In this document: one piece after another, positions 8,848 through 17,732 of the stretch
Position numbering within the stretch: position 1 is the first letter of the stretch
Layout: every line of letters begins with the position of its first letter
Assembly: GCA_023458415.1 (NCBI GenBank)
Contig: JAEWZO010000026.1
Span: 124,001 to 188,000 of the forward strand
DNA: 64,000 bases
Reading direction: 5' to 3'
Source: Bacteroidota bacterium
GTDB taxonomy: Bacteria > Bacteroidota > Bacteroidia > Flavobacteriales > Weeksellaceae
Position numbers and translations under genes: made by a program
The notes under the pieces: generated by a model
What the model was told of the DNA's origin: nothing
Seen by the model: the letters and a program-made list of their open reading frames with translations, nothing else
Database searches by the model: none

Positions 8848-11382
8848 ATGAAGTTTAAATTCTTACCCATCATCATGTTCGTAGCTTCGGCTCATTTCTA
8901 TGGACAGGTTACACCGCCCGAAGTTCAGGACAACAATCCTGTCGTGGCCGAAACTCAGACCGGAAGCTACATCCTGAAAGACATCGTGGTTGATGGAGTT
9001 AAAAAATATACTGCCGCGCAGATTTTAAGATTTACCGGACTCAATAAAAATGAAACTGTTGAAATTCCGGGGCAAAAAATCAGCAATGCTATTAAAAAAC
9101 TTTGGGAAACGGAACAGTTTTCTGAGGTAGAAGTTTATGTGCAGAGCATTGAAGGCAATAATATTATCCTGAGATTTAATCTTCAGGATCTTAAGGAATT
9201 GGGTGCGGTTACGTTTGAAGGGAAAGGAATTGGGAAATCGAAAAGTGAAAAACTTGCGAAAGACAATAACCTGAAACCAGGAACAAAAATCACCCAAAAC
9301 CTTATCTCTAACCTTAATCACAACATTCCGCAGGAATATATTAAGAAAGGTTTTGCTGATGCGAATATTAAAATCAACGAAAAAGCCAACGCAGAAGATC
9401 CTAACCTTGTGGACTGGACTATTGAAGTTGATAAAGGCAAAAGAGTAAAAATTGCCCATATTGAATTTGAAGGAAACGAAAGCGTGACCGACCGCAAACT
9501 TCGCAGCAAAGCACTGAAAGATACCAAACAGAAAAGATTTGGAATCCGTGGCATTCTGAAGCCTTCAAAATTCGTTCAGGAGAAATATGAAGAAGACAAG
9601 CAGAATCTTGTGAACTATTACAACTCTCTGGGTTTCAGGGACATGAAAATTGTTTCAGATTCCGTTTGGAGAAATCCTGATAATCAGTATGAAATCAACA
9701 TCAAACTGAATGAAGGCAAAAAGTATTACATCGGCGATATTAATTTCCTTGGGAATTCAGCATTTTCTACAGAATATTTATCGCGCGTTCTCGGTTACAA
9801 AACCGGTGATGTTTACGACGCTGTAGGATTCAACAAAAAAGTTGGAGAAGACGGCGGTAAAGAAGACGATTCTGATATCAAGTCCATGTACATGAACAAC
9901 GGTTACCTGTTTTCCATGGTAACTCCGATTGAAAAATCGGTTCAGGGCGACTCTATCAACCTTGAAATCCGTATTCAGGAAGGTGAAAAAGCAACTTGGA
10001 ACAGAGTTACCTGGAGCGGAAACACCACGACGCACGACCACGTTATTCTTCGTTCATTAAGAACAAAGCCGGGTAGTCTTTTTGCAAAAAGTGATATCAA
10101 AAGAACGTATTTTGATCTTGCGGGGATGACCTTCTTCGATCCTCAGCAAATTGGCCAGAATGTAGTTCCTAACCAACAGGACAATACAGTAGATATTCAC
10201 TGGACATTGGTTGAAAAAGGATCTTCACAGGTGCAGCTTCAGGCAGGTTACGGTGGCGGATCTTTTATCGGCACGTTAGGTCTTACCTTCAACAACTTTT
10301 CGCTGAGAAATTTCCTGAAGTTTAAAGATTTCAAACCGGTTCCACAGGGAGACGGACAAACACTTTCCATTCAGGCGCAGGCGGGACAGTTCTTCCAGAA
10401 TTATGGAATTTCCTTTGTAGAACCTTGGTTGTTTGGAACACGTCCAACAGCTCTTTCTGTGAGTGTAAACCAGTCACTCGTGAAATATACAGACATGACA
10501 GGTTCTGCACAGAAATTGAATATTTTCTCGGCTGCAGTAGGTTTGAACCGGCTGTTAAGATGGCCGGATGATTATTTTTCGCTTTACACGGGTATTCAGT
10601 TCCAGTCGTATGATTTCGAGAATTATCCGTTCCAGTTTGGTAATACAACTGAATACAACGGTTCGGCAAGAAATTTCAGTTTTAACGTTGGTCTAAGCAG
10701 AAACTCAGCCGGTCTCGATCCTATTTTCCCAACTCAGGGTTCCAATATTGAAGCATCTATAAAGTTGACTCCGCCTTACTCGTTGCTTAGCAATAAGGAT
10801 TATTCAACAATGTCGAATGTTGAAAAGTACAAGTGGCTGGAATTCTATAAAGTGAAATTAAAAGCCGATATTTATAACACTGTAATAGGTAAACTCGTTC
10901 TTAGGAACTCTGCTGAAATGGGCTTCCTGAACGGTTATAACAAAGAATTGGGTGCGCCACCTTTCGAGCGCTTTTACGTAGGTGGAACCGGACTTTTCGG
11001 TGGAAGATTTGACGGTCGTGAACTTATTCCGTTAAGAGGTTACGAAAATGCTTCTTCAGCAGGAGGAACTTTTGAAGACGTTACGCCTTATGGTGGAGCA
11101 ACCATCTACAACCGTTTCACGATGGAACTTAGATATCCGATTTCGCTTAACCAAACAGCAAAAATCTTTGGTTTAGCGTTCCTTGAAGGTGGTAATGCAT
11201 GGAATTCTTTCGGAAGTTACAACCCGTTCCAGCTGAAGCGTTCTGCGGGTGTCGGTGTTAGAGTTTACATGGGTGCATTTGGTTTAATTGGATTTGATTT
11301 CGCGTACGGATTCGACAAAACAGTAATCGGTACAGAACCATCCGGATGGAAAACTCACTTCCTGATGAACCAGAATTTATAA
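8848..11382 (+). CDS. bamA: Outer membrane protein assembly factor BamA
   Basis: An 844-residue Omp85 protein that inserts beta-barrels into the outer membrane. After a signal peptide (MKFKFLPIIMFVASAHFYGQ) come POTRA repeats, visible as recurring VxxIxFEGN-type strands (for example IAHIEFEGNESVTDRKL), up to about residue 450. The C-terminal 16-strand barrel follows, with GGTGLFGGRFDGRELIPLRGY in its late strands. The C-terminus (THFLMNQNL) does not end in a classical terminal Phe. It starts nine bases after uppS and is followed by two Skp-like chaperones that would deliver its clients. Confidence 0.95.
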   Translation: MKFKFLPIIMFVASAHFYGQVTPPEVQDNNPVVAETQTGSYILKDIVVDGVKKYTAAQILRFTGLNKNETVEIPGQKISNAIKKLWETEQFSEVEVYVQSIEGNNIILRFNLQDLKELGAVTFEGKGIGKSKSEKLAKDNNLKPGTKITQNLISNLNHNIPQEYIKKGFADANIKINEKANAEDPNLVDWTIEVDKGKRVKIAHIEFEGNESVTDRKLRSKALKDTKQKRFGIRGILKPSKFVQEKYEEDKQNLVNYYNSLGFRDMKIVSDSVWRNPDNQYEINIKLNEGKKYYIGDINFLGNSAFSTEYLSRVLGYKTGDVYDAVGFNKKVGEDGGKEDDSDIKSMYMNNGYLFSMVTPIEKSVQGDSINLEIRIQEGEKATWNRVTWSGNTTTHDHVILRSLRTKPGSLFAKSDIKRTYFDLAGMTFFDPQQIGQNVVPNQQDNTVDIHWTLVEKGSSQVQLQAGYGGGSFIGTLGLTFNNFSLRNFLKFKDFKPVPQGDGQTLSIQAQAGQFFQNYGISFVEPWLFGTRPTALSVSVNQSLVKYTDMTGSAQKLNIFSAAVGLNRLLRWPDDYFSLYTGIQFQSYDFENYPFQFGNTTEYNGSARNFSFNVGLSRNSAGLDPIFPTQGSNIEASIKLTPPYSLLSNKDYSTMSNVEKYKWLEFYKVKLKADIYNTVIGKLVLRNSAEMGFLNGYNKELGAPPFERFYVGGTGLFGGRFDGRELIPLRGYENASSAGGTFEDVTPYGGATIYNRFTMELRYPISLNQTAKIFGLAFLEGGNAWNSFGSYNPFQLKRSAGVGVRVYMGAFGLIGFDFAYGFDKTVIGTEPSGWKTHFLMNQNL

Positions 11383-11400
11383 CAACTAAATTGGAGAACA

Positions 11401-12048
11401 ATGAAAAAATTAAAAATATTTGCAGTACTGTTCATGCTTTTTTCGGTGGCAGCGAATGCACAAAAAATTGGCGTTGTTGATACAGATTACATCTTGAACC
11501 GCCTTCCACAGTATAAAGCTGCAGCGGACAGACTTTCTGCACAGGTGAAAAACTGGCAGGATGAAATTCAAAACCTTCAAACCGATTATGAAAATAAGAA
11601 AGCAGCTTTAGAAAACGAAAGAGTACTTTTGGTTGGCGATCAGCTGAAGCAGCGTGAAGCAGAAGTTTCAGATCTTGATAAGAAAATTAAGACGTTAATC
11701 AATACCCGTTTCGGAAGTAATGGTGAAATTAACAGTGCAAGAGCCAATGCGGCAAAACCGTTCCAGGATCAGATTTGGAATGCCATTAAAACCGTTTCCG
11801 AGAAGAACAGTTTAGGCATAGTTCTTGATAAAAGCAATAACATCAGCGTGATTTTCCTTGATAAAAGGTACGATTATACTGATAAAGTATTAGATTTGCT
11901 GATGGCGAACCAGGGATCCAGAAATACGGAAACCAGAGGTTCAAGGCCTACCTCCAACAATGCACCGGTGCAGGGAGAAAGAGCACGTCAGCAAATGAAA
12001 AGTTCCGATTCAATGCAGATGACTGTACCGGAACAGAGAAGAAAATAA
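11401..12048 (+). CDS. OmpH/Skp family periplasmic chaperone, first copy
   Basis: A 215-residue secreted protein with a signal peptide ending SVAANAQ, then the OmpH start KIGVVDTDYILNRLPQYKAA and a long coiled coil (about residues 40-100). Skp trimers hold unfolded outer-membrane proteins on their way to BamA, whose gene is 18 bases upstream. A hydrophilic tail of roughly 45 residues rich in Arg, Ser, Asn and Gln after residue 170 is an extension not shared by the next gene. It is one of two tandem paralogues. Confidence 0.9.
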   Translation: MKKLKIFAVLFMLFSVAANAQKIGVVDTDYILNRLPQYKAAADRLSAQVKNWQDEIQNLQTDYENKKAALENERVLLVGDQLKQREAEVSDLDKKIKTLINTRFGSNGEINSARANAAKPFQDQIWNAIKTVSEKNSLGIVLDKSNNISVIFLDKRYDYTDKVLDLLMANQGSRNTETRGSRPTSNNAPVQGERARQQMKSSDSMQMTVPEQRRK

Positions 12049-12082
12049 ATAATTTTAAAATAAAATAAATTTAAACCCAATT

Positions 12083-12577
12083 ATGAAGAATTTAAGTGTA
12101 TTATTTGCAGCAGTATTGATGTTTTTTGCTGTAGGTGTTGCAAAAGCTCAGAAAATAGCGTCTCTGGATTATGAGCAGGTGCTATCTCTGATGCCGGAAG
12201 CGAAAAAAGTTTCAACAGATTTAGATACGTTCAGTAAAGCGAAAGGTGATGAATTGCAGAAGCAGTTCGCAAGTTTCCAAACTGAAGTACAAAAATATCA
12301 GGCAGAAGGTGCAAAAATGACTGAAGCGCAAAGAACTGCAAAAGAAGCAGAACTTCAGAAGTCTCAGCAAAACCTTCAGCAACTGGAGCAAGTTGCTCAA
12401 AGTGACCTAATGAAAAGAAGAGAAACTCTTCTTAAGCCTGTAATCGACAAGCTGAATGCAGCTATCGAGAAAGTAGCTAAAGCAAACGGATACGATTTCA
12501 TCATCGAATCTTCAGCTTTCATCTACAAAGGCGGTCCAGATGCTACTGCGCTTGTTAGAAAAGAATTAGGTATTTAA
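12083..12577 (+). CDS. OmpH/Skp family periplasmic chaperone, second copy
   Basis: A 164-residue Skp-like protein with a signal peptide (ending GVAKAQ), the opening KIASLDYEQVLSLMPEAKK and a central coiled coil very rich in Gln, Lys and Glu (about residues 50-120). It ends at a standard OmpH C-terminus without the tail of its upstream paralogue. It is the last gene of the DUF6089-uppS-bamA-ompH-ompH unit and is followed directly by a terminator. Confidence 0.92.
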   Translation: MKNLSVLFAAVLMFFAVGVAKAQKIASLDYEQVLSLMPEAKKVSTDLDTFSKAKGDELQKQFASFQTEVQKYQAEGAKMTEAQRTAKEAELQKSQQNLQQLEQVAQSDLMKRRETLLKPVIDKLNAAIEKVAKANGYDFIIESSAFIYKGGPDATALVRKELGI

Positions 12578-12597
12578 TCTTAAGATTTATACCACGA

Positions 12598-12625
12598 AAC
12601 CATCCTTCTAAAGGGTGGTTTTTTT
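12598..12625 (+). terminator. Rho-independent terminator after the ompH pair
   Basis: AACCATCC (12598-12605) pairs with GGGTGGTT (12613-12620) with one G-T wobble and runs into seven T residues. Confidence 0.85.
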
Positions 12626-12632
12626 ATTTTTG
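12625..12632 (+). promoter_or_regulatory. -7 box TATTTTTG before the thioesterase gene
   Basis: The box matches TAnnTTTG, immediately follows the terminator T-run and predicts a leader of about 11 bases before the ATG at 12648. Confidence 0.5.
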
Positions 12633-12647
12633 CTTAAAATTATTTCA

Positions 12648-13127
12648 ATGCCGATAGAAACCAGCTCTACTGCAAAAATTCGCTTCAACGACTGCGATCC
12701 GTTAGGACATCTCAACAACGCTCGTTACATTGATTATATGCTGAATGCACGTGAAGATCATGTTGAAGAACATTATCCGTTCAGTTACCAGGAAATGGTC
12801 GCTAAAACTGCTGCGACATTTGTCACTGTGATGAATGAAATAGCTTATCTGAAAGAAGTCAAATACGGACAAACCGTAGAAATTACGAGTAAAATCATAG
12901 AACTTCTGGGAAGAACATGCAAGGTTGAAATCCTGATGAAGCACATTACTACAGGCAAAATTTTGGCTGTAATGTGGACTAATGTTATTTGGTTTGATTT
13001 GAAAACGAGAACTTCCGCACCAATTCCGGAAGAACTCAATGGAGCTTTCCACGATTTTATTTTTGAGGTGGAGCAGAAAGAATTTAAACAGAGAGCAGAT
13101 TATCTTCGCAGACAGAATAAAGGTTAA
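12648..13127 (+). CDS. Acyl-CoA thioesterase (4HBT/YbgC-like hotdog protein)
   Basis: A 159-residue single-domain hotdog protein expected to hydrolyse acyl-CoA thioesters. The family motif is visible as FNDCDPLGHLNNARYIDYML near the N-terminus, with the Asp and the GHxNNxxY core of the active-site helix. The frame is open from 12615 inside the terminator, so the first ATG after the promoter (12648) is preferred. It is followed after one base by rfbD; this looks like a compact transcription unit rather than a functional pairing. The substrate chain is unknown. Confidence 0.87.
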   Translation: MPIETSSTAKIRFNDCDPLGHLNNARYIDYMLNAREDHVEEHYPFSYQEMVAKTAATFVTVMNEIAYLKEVKYGQTVEITSKIIELLGRTCKVEILMKHITTGKILAVMWTNVIWFDLKTRTSAPIPEELNGAFHDFIFEVEQKEFKQRADYLRRQNKG

Positions 13128-13128
13128 T

Positions 13129-13992
13129 ATGAAAAAGATTCTAATTACAGGCGGCAACGGACAATTGGGGAATTGTTTCAGAAAAATTGCTCCGGACTTC
13201 GAGGACAGGTTCGAGTTTATTTTTACCGATTCTTCGACTCTTGATATTACCGACAGAGATGCGGTGTCTGATTTGTTTTACGATGAAAAACCGGATTTCT
13301 GTATCAATTCATCCGCCTATACAGCGGTAGATCTTGCTGAAACAGAAAAGGATAAAGCCTATGCTGTAAATGCAGAAGGCGTGGCAAATCTTGCAGAATT
13401 CTGCGAAGAATATAAAACTACGCTTGTTCATATTTCAACAGATTATGTTTTCGACGGTGAAACTGAAATTCCATATTCAGAAGACGATTTCACCAATCCG
13501 CAAGGAGTTTATGGCGCTTCAAAAAGAGCAGGCGAAGAAATGGCATTGGAAAACAATCCTAAAACCATCATCATCCGAACTTCTTGGCTGTATTCCGAAT
13601 TCAATAAAAATTTTGTGAAAACGATGCTGAATTTGTTTTCGCAGAAAGATGAACTGGGAATTGTTGCGGATCAGTTCGGTCAGCCAACCAACGCAAATGA
13701 TTTAGCTGAAGCGGTGATGCAGATTGTCGACAGCAATCCGAAGCATTTTGGAGTCTTTCATTTTTCAAATTATCCGGAAACGTCGTGGCATGGTTTTGCC
13801 AGTAAAATTGCAGAAATTTCACATTCTAAAGTGAAGCTTAATGCCATAACTACAGATCAGTTTCCAACTCCTGCAAAAAGACCGAAACGCAGCACAATGG
13901 CTTTGGATAAATTAGAAAATCTGTACGGTATTGAACCTAAACATTGGGAGAACAGCCTGGAAGACTGTCTGGAAATTTTATTAAAACAGTAA
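13129..13992 (+). CDS. rfbD: dTDP-4-dehydrorhamnose reductase
   Basis: A 287-residue NAD(P)H-dependent reductase that makes dTDP-L-rhamnose for cell-surface glycans. The Rossmann motif GGNGQLG lies at residues 8-14, HISTDYVFDG supplies the catalytic Thr/Ser-Asp-Tyr region, and YGASK at about residue 128 is the YxxxK active site. The frame is open from 13039 inside the thioesterase; the ATG one base after its stop gives the normal N-terminus. No rfbA, rfbB or rfbC is in the window, so the pathway must be completed elsewhere. Confidence 0.93.
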   Translation: MKKILITGGNGQLGNCFRKIAPDFEDRFEFIFTDSSTLDITDRDAVSDLFYDEKPDFCINSSAYTAVDLAETEKDKAYAVNAEGVANLAEFCEEYKTTLVHISTDYVFDGETEIPYSEDDFTNPQGVYGASKRAGEEMALENNPKTIIIRTSWLYSEFNKNFVKTMLNLFSQKDELGIVADQFGQPTNANDLAEAVMQIVDSNPKHFGVFHFSNYPETSWHGFASKIAEISHSKVKLNAITTDQFPTPAKRPKRSTMALDKLENLYGIEPKHWENSLEDCLEILLKQ

Positions 13993-13993
13993 A

Positions 13994-14671
13994 ATGAAAA
14001 ATTACCTTTTGTTTTGTTTTGTAGGCTTGTCACAATGGATTTTTGCGCAGAATGTGATTCTCAATAAAGTTGAACAAAGCCACAGCAACACCGATAAAAT
14101 TTTTTATAAGATTGACAACAGTCAAACTGGAGCTTTGTATCTGGGTGAGTTGGAAGTTCAGGGATATAATGATAATGACGCTGAGGTTTTTGGAAAAATC
14201 TACAAAAAAGCAAAGCAAATCGGAGCCAATGCATTTGCTTATCAACCGATAGAGTCTATTGACGGGCATTTGCAGCAATTTGATCCCACAAATTATAAGT
14301 TTTCTCTTTATTATCTTCCGGCTCAGGATTTCCCGCAGGAGGACAATACGGTATATCTTATCGCTTCACCTTACCGCAAGCAGAATATCTCGTTTAATAA
14401 CGATAAAATCGAATTTCAGCCAAGAACTTTTACAAAGAAAAAACTTGTTGACGGACAGCTTTACACAGTTTCAACAAGAAAATTTTTGGGTTCCTCAATT
14501 CGTATGGCAGCAAAAGATGGTCAACCGGTGCAGTATTTCCAGTTTTCAGCATTTTCAGTGAATTCCAATCCATACGGTGAAGCGGGAATAAATCTGAAAT
14601 CCGGAGACATTACAAAGCTGGAGCAGAGCTACGGACAGTTCCTTACCACGATCTACCGGGAAATTCAATAG
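13994..14671 (+). CDS. Secreted protein of unknown function
   Basis: A 225-residue protein with a signal peptide (MKNYLLFCFVGLSQWIFAQ) and no lipobox. The mature part contains GELEVQGYNDNDAEVFGKIY followed by KAKQIGANAFAY, a pattern of an Ala/Gly-containing helix after a beta-rich start seen in small periplasmic proteins. I do not recognise the family. It begins one base after rfbD and is probably the last gene of that unit, because a separate promoter lies just downstream. Confidence 0.75.
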   Translation: MKNYLLFCFVGLSQWIFAQNVILNKVEQSHSNTDKIFYKIDNSQTGALYLGELEVQGYNDNDAEVFGKIYKKAKQIGANAFAYQPIESIDGHLQQFDPTNYKFSLYYLPAQDFPQEDNTVYLIASPYRKQNISFNNDKIEFQPRTFTKKKLVDGQLYTVSTRKFLGSSIRMAAKDGQPVQYFQFSAFSVNSNPYGEAGINLKSGDITKLEQSYGQFLTTIYREIQ

Positions 14672-14684
14672 CGGTAAAGATTCG

Positions 14685-14692
14685 TATATTTG
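14685..14692 (+). promoter_or_regulatory. -7 box TATATTTG next to the bshB1 start codon
   Basis: The box matches TAnnTTTG and ends only seven bases before the ATG at 14700, predicting a leader of about three bases or none. Confidence 0.55.
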
Positions 14693-14699
14693 TAAGGTT

Positions 14700-15419
14700 A
14701 TGAAAGTAGATATTTTAGCTATTGGTGCGCATCCCGATGATGTTGAATTGGGTTGCGGCGGCACAATTGCCAAATTGATTTCAGAAGGGAAAACTGTAGC
14801 CATTGTAGATCTAACTCAGGGTGAACTCGGAACGCGCGGGACAAATTTTACAAGAGCAGAAGAAGCTGCAGAAGCCTCAAAAATTCTAGGAATTTCATCC
14901 CGAGAAAATCTGAAAATGAAAGATGGTTTTCTTGTAAATTCAGAAGAAAACCAGATGAAAATTGTCAAAATAATCCGAAAATATCAACCGGATATTGTAC
15001 TGGCAAATGCGGTGGACGATCGCCATCCGGATCATGCAAAAGCTGCTAAACTGATTTCAGATGCATGTTTTCTTTCGGGGTTACTGAAAATTGAAACAGT
15101 TTACGAGGGAGAAAATCAAAAATTCTGGAGACCGAAGCAAGTGTTCCACTACATTCAATGGAAAAATATCCAACCGGAATTTGTGGTCGATATTACTGCA
15201 TTTATGAATAAGAAGATTGAAGCCTGTCTTGCCTATAAAACACAGTTTTACGATCCTGATTCCAAAGAACCAATGACACCCATTGCGACAAAGGATTTCT
15301 TAGAAAGCTTGACGTACCGCGCGCAGGATTTAGGCCGTCTTTCGGGTGTTGATTACGCAGAAGGATTTACATCGGAGAAACTTTTGGCATTCAAAAATTT
15401 TAACGGAATTGTTTTGTGA
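14700..15419 (+). CDS. bshB1: Bacillithiol biosynthesis deacetylase BshB1
   Basis: A 239-residue LmbE-family zinc hydrolase that removes the acetyl group from GlcNAc-malate during bacillithiol synthesis. The zinc motif HPDD lies at residues 11-14, followed by ELGCGGTIAKL. DDRHPDHAKAAKLI provides the third ligand region, and KTQFYD near residue 180 is typical of the BshB1 branch. The protein is cytoplasmic. bshA and bshC are not in the window. It appears to be a single-gene unit with its own promoter. Confidence 0.92.
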   Translation: MKVDILAIGAHPDDVELGCGGTIAKLISEGKTVAIVDLTQGELGTRGTNFTRAEEAAEASKILGISSRENLKMKDGFLVNSEENQMKIVKIIRKYQPDIVLANAVDDRHPDHAKAAKLISDACFLSGLLKIETVYEGENQKFWRPKQVFHYIQWKNIQPEFVVDITAFMNKKIEACLAYKTQFYDPDSKEPMTPIATKDFLESLTYRAQDLGRLSGVDYAEGFTSEKLLAFKNFNGIVL

Positions 15420-15442
15420 TTTTCTAAAAAATAGTATATTTG
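15412..15442 (+). promoter_or_regulatory. Promoter of the tRNA-His gene
   Basis: TTTTG at 15412-15416, inside the end of bshB1, is followed after 18 bases by TATATTTG at 15435-15442. Both the -33 and -7 elements of the Bacteroidota sigma factor are present at good spacing, 11 bases before the tRNA. Confidence 0.75.
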
Positions 15443-15453
15443 CACACTCAAAC

Positions 15454-15528
<75 letters not shown>

Positions 15529-15530
15529 CA

Positions 15531-15561
15531 AAAAAACATCTGAAATTTTCAGATGTTTTTT
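15531..15561 (+). terminator. Terminator of tRNA-His
   Basis: A near-perfect hairpin whose arms include AACATCTGAAA and TTTTCAGATGTT, flanked by A and T runs, starts three bases after the tRNA. Confidence 0.85.
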
Positions 15562-15580
15562 ATTTTTAATTAATCACATA

Positions 15581-15604
15581 AAAAAAGCACCCTTTCGGAT
15601 GCTT
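15581..15604 (-). terminator. Terminator of the DUF3276 gene
   Basis: Read on the minus strand, AAGCATCC (15604-15597) pairs with GGGTGCTT (15592-15585) around GAAA, with one T-G wobble, and continues into a T run. Confidence 0.8.
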
Positions 15605-15610
15605 AATTTT

Positions 15611-15946
15611 TTATACTTCGTCGTCAGATTCTATCGTGTAGGATCTGCTTTTGAAATCCTTATCGTGTTTTTCAGAAATTACGTCTTCGCCTTTTTGGCT
15701 GATAATGAAATCTGTAGATTCCTCAAACATTTCCTTGAAATTATTAAAATCTTCTTTATACAAGTAAATTTTATGTTTTTCAAATGTGGCTTCTCCGTTT
15801 TCACCAAAATTCTTTTTGCTTTCGGTAATGGTAAGGTAATAATCTCCAGCCTTCGTTTCGCGCACATCAAAGAAATAAGTTCTTCTCCCTGCTTTTAGCA
15901 CCTTTGTGAAAATTTCATTCTCATGGCGCTCCTTATAATCACTCAT
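15611..15946 (-). CDS. PUR-alpha-like DNA/RNA-binding protein (DUF3276)
   Basis: A 111-residue protein of the bacterial PUR family, which binds single-stranded or structured nucleic acid. It shows the typical opening ERHENEIFTKVLKAGRRTYFFD followed by ESKKN and a YLYKEDFNNFKEMFEE helix. The protein is small, charged and cytoplasmic, and stands alone with its own promoter and terminator. Three spaced palindromes sit in and upstream of its promoter, which suggests regulated expression, possibly autoregulation. The physiological target is unknown. Confidence 0.88.
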   Translation of the reverse strand: MSDYKERHENEIFTKVLKAGRRTYFFDVRETKAGDYYLTITESKKNFGENGEATFEKHKIYLYKEDFNNFKEMFEESTDFIISQKGEDVISEKHDKDFKSRSYTIESDDEV

Positions 15947-15976
15947 TTTTCGAATTTTTTAGAAATCTTATATAAA

Positions 15977-16006
15977 CAAATATAAAAGAATTCTTTTAAA
16001 TGCAAA
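15977..16006 (-). promoter_or_regulatory. Promoter of the DUF3276 gene
   Basis: On the minus strand TTTG (16006-16003) and TATATTTG (15984-15977) are separated by 18 bases, giving a leader of about 25 bases before the ATG at 15946. Confidence 0.75.
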
Positions 16007-16054
16007 ATTTTTTTAAATAGTTAGTAAGAATTCTCGCTTATTAATAAGAATTCT
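15984..16054. promoter_or_regulatory. Three helically phased AGAATTCT palindromes (operator candidate)
   Basis: A 14-base perfect palindrome (15984-15997) lies in the promoter spacer of the DUF3276 gene. Two copies of TAAGAATTCT lie further upstream (16025-16034 and 16045-16054). The AGAATTCT cores are centred exactly 40 and 20 bases apart, so all face the same side of the helix. The binding protein is unknown. Confidence 0.5.
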
Positions 16055-16059
16055 ATATT

Positions 16060-17721
16060 TTACGCAGATTCTGTTTTATCTATTTCGGTGAGGTTCAGGA
16101 TTTTATCAGCACGTTTCGCGCTTGATTCCCGGTGAGTAATAATAAGGGAAGTACAGCTTTTAATTTCGGCTTCAATATTTTGAAGGATATTTTCTTCCGT
16201 TTCCGTATCCAGCGCCGAAAGCGAGTCATCAAATATCAGAATATTTGGCTCTTTGATTAAGGCTCTTGCAATACAGATGCGCTGTTTTTGTCCACCGGAA
16301 AGCATTACACCGCGTTCGCCCACCAAAGTATCGTATTTCTCTTTGAAATGAATGATATTTTTATGCACATCTGCTTTTTTGGAATATTCCACCACTTTTT
16401 CATGTGACGGATTATCAACCGCGAAGCCAATATTATTCTCAATAGTATCCGAAAACAGATAACTTTCCTGCGGGATATAACCGAGATGCTTTCTGTAATT
16501 CTGCAGGTTGTGCTCTTTCAGATTTTTGCCGTCAACCAAAATTTCGCCTTCAGTAGGATCGATTAAGCGGCAAAGCAGAAGAGCAATGGTAGATTTTCCA
16601 CTGCCCGTTTTTCCCATGATTGCGAGCGATTTTCCGGCTTCAATTTTAAAACTTAAATTATCTAGAGCCTTAATTCCGGTATTAGGGTAAACGTAGGAAA
16701 CATTCCGGAATTCGATATCGCCGTAAATTGGGTAAACTTCTGTATTGGTATTGACGATATCCGATTTTTTATCCAGAAATTCATTAATTCTGGACATTGA
16801 AGCTTCTGCGCGCTGATTCACCGAAGTTACCCAACCCACCATCGAGAAAGGCCAAATAAGAATATTGATGTACATAAAGAAATCAGCAATTTTCCCGACG
16901 CTCAGTTCGTTCGCCATATATTTCTGTCCTCCAATCAGCAAAATTACCACATTCAGCAAGCCAATTACAAAAAGAATAATAGTGAAAAAATACGCTTCAG
17001 TTTTGGCTAAATCCAGTGCTTTTTCCTGGTAATCCTTTACTTTAACACCGTAATTTTTCTCAATGTATTTTTCTTTCGCAAAGAATTTAATTACACGAAT
17101 TCCGGAAAAACTGTCCTGTACAAAAGTGGAAATTGCAGACTGGCTCTTCTGCATTACTTTCGATTTTCTGTTGATGACCGAACTGACCTTGTAAATTATA
17201 AAAGACAAAATTGGGAGCGGAATCAGCGTCCAAAGTGTCATCGAAACATCTGTCCGTATCATGTAAATACTTGTAATAATAAGCAATACCGCAAGGTTTA
17301 CTACGTACATTACCCCGGGTCCCAAATACATTCGCACCGCAACAACATCTTCACTCAAACGGTTCATTAAATCACCGATGGTCGTTTTTTTATAATCCGT
17401 AAGCGAAAGCTCCTGGTAATGATTGTAGATTTTGTTTTTCAGTTCATACTCAATTCGGCGAGAGGAAACTATGATGGTTTGTCTCATCATAAACGTGAAA
17501 AATCCGGTGAGTAAAGAGGATCCGACAATAATGGCAACGTAGATAAGAACCTGCTTGTTAAACCCGAAATCATCGTTTCCGGCAATAGCATCGACCGACT
17601 TTCCAACAAACTGAACCTTAAAAATATTAAAGAAGTTACTGAGAATGATGAACAGAAAACCCCAAAACAAAAGCGTTCTGTGTTTCCAGAAATAGGGATT
17701 TAAAGTTTTGAGTGCATTCAT
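16060..17721 (-). CDS. ABC exporter, fused permease and ATPase (MdlB/MsbA-like)
   Basis: A 553-residue half-transporter. Six transmembrane helices occupy about residues 15-310, followed by a nucleotide-binding domain with Walker A GKTGSGKST (about 370), Q-loop YIPQES, signature LSGGQKQR and Walker B ILIFDDSLSALD. The residue after the Walker B Asp is Asp instead of the usual catalytic Glu, as in some MdlA-type half-transporters, so it may be the degenerate partner of a heterodimer. No second half-transporter is adjacent. The substrate is unknown. It has its own promoter and lies divergent to nusB. Confidence 0.9.
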   Translation of the reverse strand: MNALKTLNPYFWKHRTLLFWGFLFIILSNFFNIFKVQFVGKSVDAIAGNDDFGFNKQVLIYVAIIVGSSLLTGFFTFMMRQTIIVSSRRIEYELKNKIYNHYQELSLTDYKKTTIGDLMNRLSEDVVAVRMYLGPGVMYVVNLAVLLIITSIYMIRTDVSMTLWTLIPLPILSFIIYKVSSVINRKSKVMQKSQSAISTFVQDSFSGIRVIKFFAKEKYIEKNYGVKVKDYQEKALDLAKTEAYFFTIILFVIGLLNVVILLIGGQKYMANELSVGKIADFFMYINILIWPFSMVGWVTSVNQRAEASMSRINEFLDKKSDIVNTNTEVYPIYGDIEFRNVSYVYPNTGIKALDNLSFKIEAGKSLAIMGKTGSGKSTIALLLCRLIDPTEGEILVDGKNLKEHNLQNYRKHLGYIPQESYLFSDTIENNIGFAVDNPSHEKVVEYSKKADVHKNIIHFKEKYDTLVGERGVMLSGGQKQRICIARALIKEPNILIFDDSLSALDTETEENILQNIEAEIKSCTSLIITHRESSAKRADKILNLTEIDKTESA

Positions 17722-17732
17722 AAACGTATTTG

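Noticed and set aside
11401..12577. Two tandem OmpH genes, considered as a recent duplication.
   Set aside because: The sequences are strongly diverged and this tandem arrangement is common in Flavobacteriia.
16200..16290. Asp in place of the catalytic Glu after Walker B in the ABC exporter, considered as an inactive enzyme.
   Set aside because: The same Asp-Asp arrangement occurs in MdlA-type half-transporters that work in heterodimers, so it is noted in the feature but not treated as novel.
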